Notes: a model not told the origin generated them from the letters alone. Shown: positions 8,492-17,714, counted from the stretch's first letter. The stretch: DNA of 64,000 bases from CANKJK01 sp040081715 (GCA_040081715.1 JBEBFY010000003.1:124001-188000), one strand, 5' to 3'. Translations and numbers: made by a program.

Positions 8492-9850
8492 CTATGCTCC
8501 TGAATTGCGCCGCTGGCCGCCGCCGACGGTGCCTTGCCCCGGAGGGGGCGTCCTGTCGGGCCGGTCTGGGCCTGCAGGCCGGCTCTGCCCGCCGTTACCG
8601 GGCCCGCCTGCGGCCCCTGGGCCCTGGCCGCGTCCGGGACCACGGCCACTCGGGCCGGGTCCGCCCGGCGCTGCGCCGGCCAGGAGGATGCGGTCGCCAT
8701 CCCGCAGCGCCGCAGCCCCAGTGGTCACGACCTTCTCTCCCTCCGAGATGCCAGAGAGAATCTCGAGATGGAGCGCGTCTTCGATGCCGAACTCGACGGG
8801 GCGGAACGAGGCGACCTGGTCAGTGGCGACGAAGACGCCACGCTTGCCGTCGACGTTGATGACGGCATTGCGCGGGACCACCACTGCGTTGGGGCGGGTC
8901 TCCGTCGTGACGCTGACCCGCGCGTACATGCCGGGCTTCATCCGGTAGCCCGGATTGGGAATCTCGACCTCGATCTGCGCCGTGCGTGTCGTCGGGTCCA
9001 GCACGGGCGCCACCCGTGCGATGCGGCCGGTGAACGTCTCGCCAGGGAATGCGTCCACCGCGACGGTGGCAGGCTTGCCTTCCGTGACCCGCCGCAGGTC
9101 CTTCTCGACGACGTTGGCGACGAGCCGGACGCGCCGGATGTCCACGACATCCACGACGGGTGCATTCGGCGAGACATAGGCGCCCTGATCGGCCGCGCGC
9201 CGTGCGACGAAACCATCGACGGGTGACACGATGACCGTGTTGGTCAGCGTGATGCGCAACTCTTCGAGGCGAGCTTTGGACTGCTGGACCTGCGCGCGCG
9301 CCAGGTCCAGTTGGGCGACGGCAGACTGGCTCCGTGCGTCTGCATCATCCATGGACTGCCTGGGCAGCAGCTGGCGGTCGAAGAGGTTCTTCGAGCGGTC
9401 CAGATTGGTCTGGGCGAACCTGAGATCCGCCTCGCGCTGCCGGATCGTGGCGTTGCCGACCTCGAAGGCCGCTTCGGCCTGCTTGATCTGCTCGAGGAGC
9501 TCACGGTCCTCGATTTTGGCGATCCGCTGACCGAGCGCGACCGAGTCGCCCAATCGGACGTAGACGGCATCGAGTCGTCCGGCAGTCCTGGGCACGACCG
9601 CCACCGTGGCGTCACCAATCAGATTGCCGACGACCGTGAGCTGCTCCGAGAGGGCGGCTCTCGACGTCGGCACGAGTTCCACGGTCATGGGGGGCCGGCC
9701 TCGGCCTCCGAAGGCATTGCCCGGGCCCCCGCCGGGGCCGCCCCGCGCGCCCGGCGCGCCTTGACCGGCAGGCGCGGCGTCCTTCCCGGATCCTCCGCAG
9801 GCCGCAGACAGCGCGGCAACGGTAACGACGACGGCGCAGAGACGTGTCAT
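8492..9850 (-). CDS. RND efflux periplasmic adaptor (HlyD/AcrA family), predicted lipoprotein
   Basis: A 452-residue membrane fusion protein linking pump and outer-membrane channel. The start is ATG 9850, giving a lipoprotein signal with the LSAAC lipobox. Then come a Gly/Pro-rich spacer, a lipoyl half-motif, a coiled-coil hairpin near residues 115-195, the second lipoyl half (VSPVDGFVARR), and beta-barrel/MP domains. The C-terminal 60 residues are an unusual Gly/Pro/Arg-rich tail. It lies 13 bases after tolC and 3 bases before the pump gene. Confidence 0.9.
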   Translation of the reverse strand: MTRLCAVVVTVAALSAACGGSGKDAAPAGQGAPGARGGPGGGPGNAFGGRGRPPMTVELVPTSRAALSEQLTVVGNLIGDATVAVVPRTAGRLDAVYVRLGDSVALGQRIAKIEDRELLEQIKQAEAAFEVGNATIRQREADLRFAQTNLDRSKNLFDRQLLPRQSMDDADARSQSAVAQLDLARAQVQQSKARLEELRITLTNTVIVSPVDGFVARRAADQGAYVSPNAPVVDVVDIRRVRLVANVVEKDLRRVTEGKPATVAVDAFPGETFTGRIARVAPVLDPTTRTAQIEVEIPNPGYRMKPGMYARVSVTTETRPNAVVVPRNAVINVDGKRGVFVATDQVASFRPVEFGIEDALHLEILSGISEGEKVVTTGAAALRDGDRILLAGAAPGGPGPSGRGPGRGQGPGAAGGPGNGGQSRPAGPDRPDRTPPPGQGTVGGGQRRNSGA

Positions 9851-9863
9851 GGATCCTGAGTTC

Positions 9864-11588
9864 CTAGTTGCCGCCGAAGCCGCCGCCGGCTGCACGGATG
9901 GTTGTGGTGGCATTGCCGCCACCGATGGCGCTGACCCCCCCGGCCGTGCGTCCGCCGGCGGGTGCTTCCTGCGCACGCTGGAACTCGACCAGGGCTTTCC
10001 GGTAGTCGAGCAGCGCCCGGAGTTCGGTGTTCTGGGCATCGGCCAGGTCGCGCTGGGCCTGCACCACGAAGAAGTTGGTGGACATGCCGACCTCGAACTT
10101 GCTGGTCTCGGCATCCAGCTTGCGCTGCGAGAGATCCCGGGAGACGGTCGCCGTCTGGTACCGCGTGAGACTGCTGTCCACCTGCAGCGCGGCGTTGGTG
10201 ACCTCGGTGGCCACCTGCAGCTCGAGCTGCTTCTGCTGTGCCACGGTCTGCAGCTTCTGGACGCGCGCCCGCGCCAGGTTCGCCTCAGCAACCGACGCAC
10301 CGAGGGGATAGCTCATGGCGACTGACACGTTCCACTGGGGGGCCGTGAACCTGCCCAGGGTGCTGAGCGCGTCGCCGAAGCCCGACGGAACGGTGGAGGT
10401 CACGGTGCCGCCGAGGCCCTGCCGGATGAACTGGGTGCCGCCGATCCCGGAGGCGCCGTAGCTGGCGGTGAGGTCCAGGGCCGGTAGGCGCTGATCGGAG
10501 AGGCTCCGGATGGAGACGTCGTTGGAGTCCAGTTGGCGGCGCGCCTGCTGGAGGTCAGTCCGGTTCTCCAAGGCCCGCTTGACGGCGCCCTGCACGTCGA
10601 GGGGTTCGGATGCGAACGAGGGCCGGTCCACCGGGTTGAGCGAGGCAGTCCAGAGCGGGTCGTCCGTGCCGCTCACGAGCAATCGCTTGAGCGCCAGTTC
10701 GGCCGTCCGGCGCGTGGCCTCGGCCTGCACGAGCGTCTGCCGGCGGAGGGCCTCTTCCGCCTGCGCCTGCACGACGTCGAGCGGGGCAAGGGTGCCGACC
10801 TCGACGCGAGCCTTGTTGTCCTCGACGAGCTTGGACGCCAGTGCGAGCGAGCGTTTCGCGGCGTCCACGGCCTGGATGGCGTAGACCAGATCCCAGTAGC
10901 CGTTCCGGACGTTGGCCAGCGTGGTGACCACAACGCCCTTCACGGCCAGGTCCGACATGTTCTGGTTGAGGCGCGTGATGATGAGCTGCGACCGCGTGTT
11001 GTCGATCCGGAAGCCGCGCAGTAGTGGCTGGATCATGACGGCGTTGACGCTGCTGCTCAGCGTGGGATTGCGCAGGGCGAACTGGTCGCTCTGCGCGACC
11101 CGGTTGTTGTTGAAGGTGACTGAGAAGCTCCCGCCGCCGATACGCAGGTTCTGCGCGATGCCCGAGTTGCCCGTGAGCGTCCCGGTCTCGAGGACCGCGG
11201 CGCCGGCCGTCTGGCTACGGCTGAACGTGGTGGCGTTTCTGAGGCCGGTCGTGGTGGTCAGCGTGGGCCGATAGTTCGCGTTGAGCGCCGCAATCGAGAA
11301 GTCGAACGTCTGCGGGTTCAGCCGCTCGACCGCGATGTCGAGGTTGCGCTCAAGAGCCCGTTGGGTGGCGTCGTCGAGCGTGAGGTTGATGGTCGCCTCC
11401 ACAGCAGGCGCCTGTGTCGCCGAGGCGGCCTGCGGCGGGACGGCCCGTTCGGCGGCGAAGCGGGCCGCGGCGTCCCTGGCGAGGGCCGCCAGTCGCTCGG
11501 ACTCCTGCGCGGCGAGCGGGGGGACGGTGAGGATGAGGAGGCTGGCCGCCAGGCCGGGCACGAGGAAACGGTGTCGGAGTTGGGTCAT
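9864..11588 (-). CDS. TolC-family outer-membrane efflux channel
   Basis: A 574-residue OEP-family protein with a Sec signal peptide (hydrophobic core near residues 12-24, cleavage after PLAAQ-like region). The two OEP repeats with long amphipathic helices rich in Leu, Gln and Ala are evident, as in LDVVQAQAEEALRRQ and VVQAQRDLADAQ. It would form the trimeric outer-membrane tunnel for the adaptor and pump encoded next. Start ATG overlaps the upstream Spy-like gene stop (ATGA), which indicates translational coupling. Confidence 0.92.
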   Translation of the reverse strand: MTQLRHRFLVPGLAASLLILTVPPLAAQESERLAALARDAAARFAAERAVPPQAASATQAPAVEATINLTLDDATQRALERNLDIAVERLNPQTFDFSIAALNANYRPTLTTTTGLRNATTFSRSQTAGAAVLETGTLTGNSGIAQNLRIGGGSFSVTFNNNRVAQSDQFALRNPTLSSSVNAVMIQPLLRGFRIDNTRSQLIITRLNQNMSDLAVKGVVVTTLANVRNGYWDLVYAIQAVDAAKRSLALASKLVEDNKARVEVGTLAPLDVVQAQAEEALRRQTLVQAEATRRTAELALKRLLVSGTDDPLWTASLNPVDRPSFASEPLDVQGAVKRALENRTDLQQARRQLDSNDVSIRSLSDQRLPALDLTASYGASGIGGTQFIRQGLGGTVTSTVPSGFGDALSTLGRFTAPQWNVSVAMSYPLGASVAEANLARARVQKLQTVAQQKQLELQVATEVTNAALQVDSSLTRYQTATVSRDLSQRKLDAETSKFEVGMSTNFFVVQAQRDLADAQNTELRALLDYRKALVEFQRAQEAPAGGRTAGGVSAIGGGNATTTIRAAGGGFGGN

Positions 11589-12100
11589 CGATTGTTCGGG
11601 GTTCGTCCACGCGGGCCGCGACGATCGCGCTCCCGTTCGTGGTGGAGTTCATCGAGGCGCAGGCGCTGGTCCGCGGAGAGGACGCGTCGCATGTGCAGGA
11701 GCATCAGGGTGCGGGTCTTGTTGACGTCGGTGCGGATGGCTTCCACGCGCTCGAGTTGACGGACCACCGGGGCTTCATCGATCGACCCTTCGATGAGCGC
11801 GGAGAGTTCCTGCTCGGCAGCCTCAAGCCGAAGCCGGCCGGAACGCAGCGACGGCAGGGCCTGCTGGAAGACCTCCTCCAGGCGGCGGCTTTGTTCGGGA
11901 GAGAGCACCAGGCGCTTCTGGACCGACTCGTCGGTCCACCACTTGAAGCCCTGGGCACTGGCCATGCCGGACGCGAACAGCACCGTCACCAGCGTGAGGA
12001 CGGTGGCAGCGGATCCGGCGCGGTGATGCTCCGATCTGCCTGCCATGACAGGGGATACGCCGGCCGGGCGCGCCATGTTTACGGCCGCGAAGGGTGTCAT
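11585..12100 (-). CDS. Spy/CpxP-like periplasmic protein
   Basis: A 171-residue protein from the ATG at 12100, which overlaps the ispH stop (TGATG); an internal ATG at 12046 would give a tidier signal peptide and is the alternative. After a hydrophobic signal ending in ASAQG the mature part is an all-helical, charged domain with two LTxxQ-like motifs, LSPEQ and LSADQ, typical of Spy/CpxP/ZraP periplasmic chaperones and metal sensors. It probably protects or senses envelope stress for the sigma factor that heads the operon; that role is inference. Confidence 0.75.
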   Translation of the reverse strand: MTPFAAVNMARPAGVSPVMAGRSEHHRAGSAATVLTLVTVLFASGMASAQGFKWWTDESVQKRLVLSPEQSRRLEEVFQQALPSLRSGRLRLEAAEQELSALIEGSIDEAPVVRQLERVEAIRTDVNKTRTLMLLHMRRVLSADQRLRLDELHHERERDRRGPRGRTPNNR

Positions 12101-13299
12101 CACTCTGTGGGCCCGGCGGCCAGGGCCGCCAGCCGGTGAATCGTGCGTTCGACCACGCTGTCTGGGGTCGAGGCGCCGGACGTCAGACCGATGGAGATGG
12201 AGCCGCCCGCAGGGAGCCAGTTCCTCGCCACCTCTTCGCCCGCCCGTCCCACCGGCTTGTGGCGAAGCTCGACCGTGGACACGAGGCAGGAGGGGTCCGC
12301 GACGTGGTACGTGGGGACGTGAGAGGCGGACATCCTGGCCAGGTTGCACGTGTTGCTGCTGTTGTAGCCGCCGATGACGATCATCAGGTTGACCGAATGG
12401 CTGGCAAGCAGTTGCTCGACGGCGTCCTGCCGGTCCTGCGTAGCGCTGCAGATGGTGTCGAACGCCCTGAACCGGAAGGCGGCCTCGGCGGCGCCGTGCC
12501 GGTCCGTGATGGCCTGCCGGAACATCTCGCCGATCGCCAGGGACTCCGTGCTGAGCATGGTCGTCTGGTTGGCGCAGCCGATCCGCTGGAGGTCGCGGTC
12601 GGGGTCGAACCCCGGCGACATGGCCTGCGCGAATCGCGTCAGAAACGCGGCCTTGTCGCCCGCATTCCGGATGTAGTCGCAGACCGACGACGCCTCAGCC
12701 TGGTTCAGGACAATGAGATACCGGCCCACGCCCGAATTCAGGGCCTGTGACGCCGTGGCCTGCGTTTCCTCATGCCAGTGCTTGCCGTGGATGACGGAGG
12801 TAAAGCCGTCCTCGGCGTAGCGCTTGACGTTCTTCCAGACGTTCAGCACCGACCCGCAGGTGGTATCGACCAGCGTGCAGCCGCGCCCTTCCAGTTGCTG
12901 CAGCGCTTCGATGGTGACGCCAAAGGCCGGGAGGATGACGACCTGGCCTTCGGCCAGGCGGTCGATCGATTCGCCTGGGTCACTGAGGAACCGGATACCT
13001 TGCCGCCGCAGTTCGGAGTTCACGTGCGGGTTGTGAATGATCTCGCCCGTGAGGAACACGTCGCGGTCCGGGAAGCGGTGGCGGGCCTGGTAGGCGTAGT
13101 CCACGGCGCGATCCACGCCGTAGCAGAACCCGAACTCGTGCGCGAGGTGGATCACCAGCCGGCCGGACCGGTACTCGTAGTCCTCCTCCTTGATGCGGGC
13201 GACCAGCGCGCTGTGATAGCTGCCGACGAGCAGGGGATGGACCTCCTGCTTGAGGTCCAGGCCCTTCCGGAACACCTGGGTAATCAGCGGGGCGGTCAC
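12100..13299 (-). CDS. ispH: 4-hydroxy-3-methylbut-2-enyl diphosphate reductase, long cyanobacterial/plastid-type
   Basis: A 399-residue 4Fe-4S enzyme catalysing the last MEP-pathway step, HMBPP to IPP and DMAPP. The three cluster cysteines are visible in GFCYGVDRAV, DTTCGSVLNVW and NTCNLARM, along with HxxNPHVN and the STPDSVVE segment. At 399 residues it is the long form seen in cyanobacteria and plants, not the roughly 315-residue E. coli form. It overlaps the anti-sigma stop (ATGA) and the next start (TGATG), so it is translated as part of the sigma/efflux unit. That position is unusual. Confidence 0.93.
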   Translation of the reverse strand: MTAPLITQVFRKGLDLKQEVHPLLVGSYHSALVARIKEEDYEYRSGRLVIHLAHEFGFCYGVDRAVDYAYQARHRFPDRDVFLTGEIIHNPHVNSELRRQGIRFLSDPGESIDRLAEGQVVILPAFGVTIEALQQLEGRGCTLVDTTCGSVLNVWKNVKRYAEDGFTSVIHGKHWHEETQATASQALNSGVGRYLIVLNQAEASSVCDYIRNAGDKAAFLTRFAQAMSPGFDPDRDLQRIGCANQTTMLSTESLAIGEMFRQAITDRHGAAEAAFRFRAFDTICSATQDRQDAVEQLLASHSVNLMIVIGGYNSSNTCNLARMSASHVPTYHVADPSCLVSTVELRHKPVGRAGEEVARNWLPAGGSISIGLTSGASTPDSVVERTIHRLAALAAGPTE

Positions 13300-13844
13300 C
13301 AGAGCGGATCGGGTTGATCCGAGAGGGGCGTCAGTTCGTGGATCGAGCGCAGCACCGGGACGGGTCCCGTGCTGGCGGTTTCGAGTGCGAACAGGAGGTC
13401 GTCGTCGGCCACGACGCTATAACTTGCCGGGGCGACGGGTGACAGCGCCGCCGCGGGCTGCAGCGCGGGCGCAAGGCTGCCCGGGTGCGTCAACCGGCCC
13501 AGCCCGAGTCCCAGAATAAGGCCAGCGGCCGCCGCGACCATCCAGCGGGGTCGGGTGCGCTGGCGGGCCGCCACGAATGGAGTCCCCGGAAAAGTCACGA
13601 TCTGGCCCGGGCGGTTCAGCCGTTCGACGGCCTGCAGGATCCGGTGCCGGGAGGCCTCCACCCGGCGGTCCGGAAATGCCTCCGAGAAGGCGACGTCGGC
13701 TGCCGTCTGGACGGCCGAGGTGACCCCGTCGATCTCGGCCAGGCGTGCCTGGCAGGCCGCACAGGACGCGAGATGGGGATCGGGCGCGTGCATCTCCCAC
13801 AGTTCATGCAGGCGGCTGTCGGTCAGGTGGTGTGCGTGCGCCAT
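13296..13844 (-). CDS. zinc-finger (ZAS) anti-sigma factor
   Basis: A 182-residue single-pass membrane protein. The N-terminal cytoplasmic part carries the H-x3-C-x2-C signature (HLASCAAC) of zinc-binding anti-sigma domains; a TM helix (MVAAAAGLILGLGLGRL) lies near residues 102-118, followed by a periplasmic tail. It starts two bases after the sigma factor stop and should hold that sigma factor inactive until an envelope signal arrives. The ispH start overlaps its stop. Confidence 0.88.
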   Translation of the reverse strand: MAHAHHLTDSRLHELWEMHAPDPHLASCAACQARLAEIDGVTSAVQTAADVAFSEAFPDRRVEASRHRILQAVERLNRPGQIVTFPGTPFVAARQRTRPRWMVAAAAGLILGLGLGRLTHPGSLAPALQPAAALSPVAPASYSVVADDDLLFALETASTGPVPVLRSIHELTPLSDQPDPLW

Positions 13845-13846
13845 GA

Positions 13847-14491
13847 TTACCGCTCCAGCAGCGTCCGGAGACGCCTGATCGCGCGGAACAGGTGGACGCG
13901 GACCGTGGCCTCACTGAGGCCAAGCATCGCGCTGACATCACCCGGGGTCTGGTCACTGAGATACCGCAGTACGAAGACGTCCCGTTGCCGGGCGGGCAGC
14001 TTCGCCAACGCCGCGCTTATTTCTCCGGCACGGGCGCGCGTCATCATCCGCTGCTCCGGCGTTGGGGCAGTGGATGCCGGGTCCAAGGGCCGGTTGGGGG
14101 ATGCGTCGGCCATCGGAATGGTCCACTTGAGGCGGCGCCCTCGGGCCTTCCGGCGGTCCAGGCAGGCGTTGACGAGGATCCGGGTGAACCAGACCTCAAA
14201 CGGCCGCGACTCGGAGTAGGTGGCGATGTGCACGAACACCCTCAGGAACGCATCCTGCACGGCTTCGGCGGCGTCGTCGGCATCCCGGAGATAGTGATAC
14301 GCAATGCGCAAGGCCCTCCGATGCTGCAGGTCGACCAGTGCCGTGAAACGTTCACGCGCGTTGTCGCGGTCTCCCGATGCCATCAACCGCTTGACGTCGC
14401 TGGCAACCGCGGACGCGTCGGCCCGTGGATCGGCCGTCGAGATGAGCGGTGAAACCGGCAGCGCGGCGCGTGAAGGCGATCGTCTCGGCAT
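13847..14491 (-). CDS. RNA polymerase ECF sigma factor
   Basis: A 214-residue sigma-70 family protein with region 2 (residues about 50-115, DADDAAEAVQDAFLRVF) and region 4 (about 155-212, LPARQRDVFVLRYLSDQ and the helix-turn-helix GLSEATVRVHLFRAI). No region 3 is present, as expected for the ECF class. It heads a coupled operon with its presumed anti-sigma factor, ispH and a tripartite pump, so it probably controls its own operon; no matching autoregulatory promoter could be identified with confidence. Confidence 0.93.
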   Translation of the reverse strand: MPRRSPSRAALPVSPLISTADPRADASAVASDVKRLMASGDRDNARERFTALVDLQHRRALRIAYHYLRDADDAAEAVQDAFLRVFVHIATYSESRPFEVWFTRILVNACLDRRKARGRRLKWTIPMADASPNRPLDPASTAPTPEQRMMTRARAGEISAALAKLPARQRDVFVLRYLSDQTPGDVSAMLGLSEATVRVHLFRAIRRLRTLLER

Positions 14492-14627
14492 GTAATACCG
14501 CCAAGCCGGCGGATGTGTTTACTTCCGCTCAACTATAGCCGCAAAGCCTACTGTCAACTTGTGTTACGCTCACGATCTTTGCAGGTTTAGACGCCAAAAT
14601 TCTCCATAGGAAAGGTCCTAGCGGCAC
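14492..14627 (+). promoter_or_regulatory. divergent promoter region between ECF sigma operon and pckA
   Basis: These 136 bases separate two divergent genes and are locally AT-richer than the surroundings. On the minus strand a TTGACA hexamer at 14557-14552 is followed by TATAGT/TAGTTG sequence 14-16 bases on, a poor sigma-70 fit. On the plus strand an AGGAAAGG sequence (14608-14615) lies 12 bases before the pckA ATG and may be its ribosome binding site. Confidence 0.4.
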
Positions 14628-16226
14628 ATGAGCGAGCAGGCAGGTACGACTCCCGGCCTTCAGGCCATCGGCTTTCCCCAGACCGGTCGCTTGCATTGGA
14701 ATCTCAGCGAGCCGGCGTTGTATGAGGAGGCCATCCGGAGGGCCGAGGGCATCCTGACCGCCGACGGGTCCTTTGCATGCCGCACCGGGGTGCACACCGG
14801 CCGCTCACCGAACGACAAGTTCTTCGTGAAGGAACCCTCCAGTGAGCAGCACATCCACTGGGGCAGCACCAACCGCGGCATCGACGAGTCCAGTTTCGAC
14901 CGCCTCCAGCAGGACATGGCCGCCTTCGCCGCCGACAAGGAACTCTTTGTCCTGGATGCCTGGGGAGGGGCCGACCAGGGCTTTCGGATGCCGGTACGGG
15001 TGGTGACCGAGTTCGCGTGGCACAACCTGTTTGCCCGCAACATGTTCATTCCCGAGAACGACGTGGTTGCCATCGGCCGGCATCAGCCTGAGTTTCACGT
15101 TGTGGATATCCCGAGCTTCAAGGCCGACCCGGCGAAGCACGGCACACGCTCGGAAACCTTTATCGTCGTCCACATGGGGAAGCGCCTCGTCCTCATCGGC
15201 GGCACCAACTACGCCGGTGAGATCAAGAAGTCCGTCTTCACCATCCTGAACTACAGCCTCCCGCTCAAGGGCGTGCTGTCGATGCATTGCTCGGCCAATA
15301 TCGGGGCCAAGGGCGACACGGCCCTCTTCTTTGGCCTGTCGGGAACCGGCAAGACGACGCTCTCGAGCGACCCGGCCCGGCAGTTGATCGGCGACGACGA
15401 ACACGGGTGGAGCGATGGGGGCACCTTCAACTTCGAGGGAGGCTGCTACGCCAAGGTCATCAAGCTCTCCCAGGAAGCGGAGCCGCAGATCTACGCGGCA
15501 TCCCGGCGCTTCGGCACCATTCTTGAGAATGTAGTCGTCGACCCGGTGACTCGCGCGATCGACCTTGACGATGGTTCGCTCACGGAAAACACCCGCAGCT
15601 CCTATCCTCTGCGGTTCATCGACAATGCGGTCCCGTCCGGCACGGGTGGCCATCCTGCCAACGTGGTGATGCTGACGGCTGACGCCTACGGCGTGCTGCC
15701 GCCCATTGCGCGCCTCTCGCCCGACGCAGCGGCCTATCACTTTCTCTCCGGCTACACCGCGCGTGTGGCAGGGACGGAGAAGGGTGTCACCGAGCCGAAG
15801 GCCACGTTCAGCACCTGCTTTGGTGCGCCGTTCCTTCCACTCGCCCCTGGCGTGTACGCCACGATGCTGACGGAGAAGATCGCCCGCCACCACGCGAAGG
15901 TCTGGCTGGTGAACACCGGCTGGACGGGTGGTCCGTACGGGGTGGGCAGCCGCATGAAGATTGCCTACACACGCGCGATGATCAACGCCGCGCTCAACGG
16001 TGAGCTCGACACGGTGACATATAGACGGCATCCGCAACTGAACGTGGACATGCCGACCTCGTGCCCCGGTGTGCCGGCCTCCGTGCTCGACCCGCGCTCG
16101 ACGTGGACGGATGGGGCCGCCTACGACCAGCAGGCGTCGAAGCTGGCGGCAGCCTTCGTGGAGAACTTCAAGTCGTTCGAGGCGGGTGTGACGCCTGCCG
16201 TGAAGGATGCCGGCCCGCGGGCTTAG
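14628..16226 (+). CDS. pckA: phosphoenolpyruvate carboxykinase (ATP)
   Basis: A 532-residue enzyme converting oxaloacetate and ATP to PEP and CO2, the entry to gluconeogenesis. The kinase 1a loop GLSGTGKTTLS near residues 240-250, the metal-binding GDDEHGWSD, and the upstream RTGVHTGRSPNDKF substrate-binding segment are all intact, and length is normal for the ATP-dependent family. Monocistronic-looking upstream; gatB follows after 27 bases. Confidence 0.97.
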   Translation: MSEQAGTTPGLQAIGFPQTGRLHWNLSEPALYEEAIRRAEGILTADGSFACRTGVHTGRSPNDKFFVKEPSSEQHIHWGSTNRGIDESSFDRLQQDMAAFAADKELFVLDAWGGADQGFRMPVRVVTEFAWHNLFARNMFIPENDVVAIGRHQPEFHVVDIPSFKADPAKHGTRSETFIVVHMGKRLVLIGGTNYAGEIKKSVFTILNYSLPLKGVLSMHCSANIGAKGDTALFFGLSGTGKTTLSSDPARQLIGDDEHGWSDGGTFNFEGGCYAKVIKLSQEAEPQIYAASRRFGTILENVVVDPVTRAIDLDDGSLTENTRSSYPLRFIDNAVPSGTGGHPANVVMLTADAYGVLPPIARLSPDAAAYHFLSGYTARVAGTEKGVTEPKATFSTCFGAPFLPLAPGVYATMLTEKIARHHAKVWLVNTGWTGGPYGVGSRMKIAYTRAMINAALNGELDTVTYRRHPQLNVDMPTSCPGVPASVLDPRSTWTDGAAYDQQASKLAAAFVENFKSFEAGVTPAVKDAGPRA

Positions 16227-16253
16227 CGGCTCCGGGTTCCAGGCGCCAGCCCG

Positions 16254-17714
16254 GTGAACTACGAAGCCGTCATCGGGCTTGAGATCCACGCCCATCTGCT
16301 GACCCGCACGAAGATCTTCTGCGGGTGTTCGACCGTATTCGGGGCTCTCCCGAATGCGCAGACGTGCCCGGTCTGCCTCGGGCTGCCTGGCGCCTTGCCA
16401 GTGCTCAATCGGCAGGCGGTGGACTTCGCCATCAAGGCGGCGCTGGCGCTCGGGTGTGAGGTGCAGACCGAGTCGATCTTCGCCCGCAAGAACTACTTCT
16501 ATCCGGATCTGCCCAAGGGCTACCAGATTTCCCAGTACGAACAGCCGCTGGCCCTGGGTGGCGTGGTAGATCTGGTGGTGGAGGGCGCCCCGTGCAGGGT
16601 GGGGATCACGCGTGTCCACATGGAAGAGGACGCCGGCAAGTCCCTGCATGAGGGGTTCCTGGACTCGGCCAGGCGGACCTATATCGACTTGAATCGGAGT
16701 GGCGTTCCGCTGATCGAAATCGTCAGTGAGCCGGACATGCGGACGCCGGCGCAGGCGGCGGAGTACTTCAGCCGCCTCAGGTCGCTGCTGGTCTGGATTG
16801 GCGTCAACGACGGCAACATGGAGGAAGGGTCGCTGCGCTGCGATGCGAACGTATCGGTGCGGCCCGTGGGCCAGGCGTCGCTCGGGACGAAGGCCGAGGT
16901 CAAGAACCTCAACTCGTTCCGGTATCTCGAAAAGGCCCTCGAATACGAGATCGAACGGCAGGTCGAGCTGGTATCGGGCGGCGGGCGTGTTGTTCAGGAG
17001 ACGCGGCTCTGGGACTCCTCGACGGGCCGGACGCAGTCGATGCGGAGCAAGGAAGAGGCCCATGACTACCGGTATTTCCCGGAGCCCGACCTGCCCCCGC
17101 TTGTGGTGGACGCCGCCAGGGTGGAGGCGGTCCGGGCCACCATGCCCGAACTGCCGGAGGCCAGGCGGACCCGCTTTGTGGCCGCGTACGGCCTGCCGGC
17201 CTATGACGCAGGCGTCCTGACGCAGTCCGCTGCCGTGGCCGGGTACTTCGAAGCGACAGTCGCCGCGTCCGGCAACGCCAAATTGGCCAGCAACTGGGTG
17301 ATGGGCGACATCCTGCGCATGGTGAAGGAACGCGACTGCGCGGTGGAGACTCTGCCCGTGACGCCCGCCTCGCTCGGGGGGCTCATCCGGCTGATCGAGC
17401 AGGGCACGATCAGCAGCGCCATGGCGAAGGACGTGTTCGTCACGATGTTCAGCTCGGGCCGGACGGCCGACGACATCGTCGCCGCCGAGGGCCTGTCGCA
17501 GAACTCCGACGCCGGCGCGCTGGCTGCGATCGTGGCGGAGGTGCTGGCAGCCAACCCCGATGCGGCGGCCCAGTACAGGGCGGGGAAGCCGCAGACCTTC
17601 GGATTTCTCGTCGGGCAGGTGATGAAGGCCAGCGGCGGGAAGGCGAATCCGAAGCTGGCCAATCAGGTGTTGCGCGACGCCCTGACCCCGGCGCCACCGG
17701 GACCCCCGCGATGA
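16254..17714 (+). CDS. gatB: aspartyl/glutamyl-tRNA amidotransferase subunit B
   Basis: A 486-residue subunit of the GatCAB enzyme that amidates Glu-tRNA(Gln) and/or Asp-tRNA(Asn). The start is GTG with the typical NYEAVIGLEIHAHL N-terminus; zinc-ligand cysteines occur in FCGCS and CPVCLG. The catalytic cradle spans about residues 1-290 and the C-terminal YqeY-like tail domain about 330-480. gatA and gatC are not in this window. The stop overlaps the ftsE start (ATGA). Confidence 0.96.
   Translation: MNYEAVIGLEIHAHLLTRTKIFCGCSTVFGALPNAQTCPVCLGLPGALPVLNRQAVDFAIKAALALGCEVQTESIFARKNYFYPDLPKGYQISQYEQPLALGGVVDLVVEGAPCRVGITRVHMEEDAGKSLHEGFLDSARRTYIDLNRSGVPLIEIVSEPDMRTPAQAAEYFSRLRSLLVWIGVNDGNMEEGSLRCDANVSVRPVGQASLGTKAEVKNLNSFRYLEKALEYEIERQVELVSGGGRVVQETRLWDSSTGRTQSMRSKEEAHDYRYFPEPDLPPLVVDAARVEAVRATMPELPEARRTRFVAAYGLPAYDAGVLTQSAAVAGYFEATVAASGNAKLASNWVMGDILRMVKERDCAVETLPVTPASLGGLIRLIEQGTISSAMAKDVFVTMFSSGRTADDIVAAEGLSQNSDAGALAAIVAEVLAANPDAAAQYRAGKPQTFGFLVGQVMKASGGKANPKLANQVLRDALTPAPPGPPR

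Noticed and set aside
6635..8503. A 622-codon open frame opposite the RND pump gene
   Set aside because: Composition is His/Arg/Asp-rich, typical of an antisense shadow; the pump frame has clear family motifs.
14805..17063. Long minus-strand open frame over pckA and gatB
   Set aside because: It crosses two well-supported plus-strand genes and has no family features.
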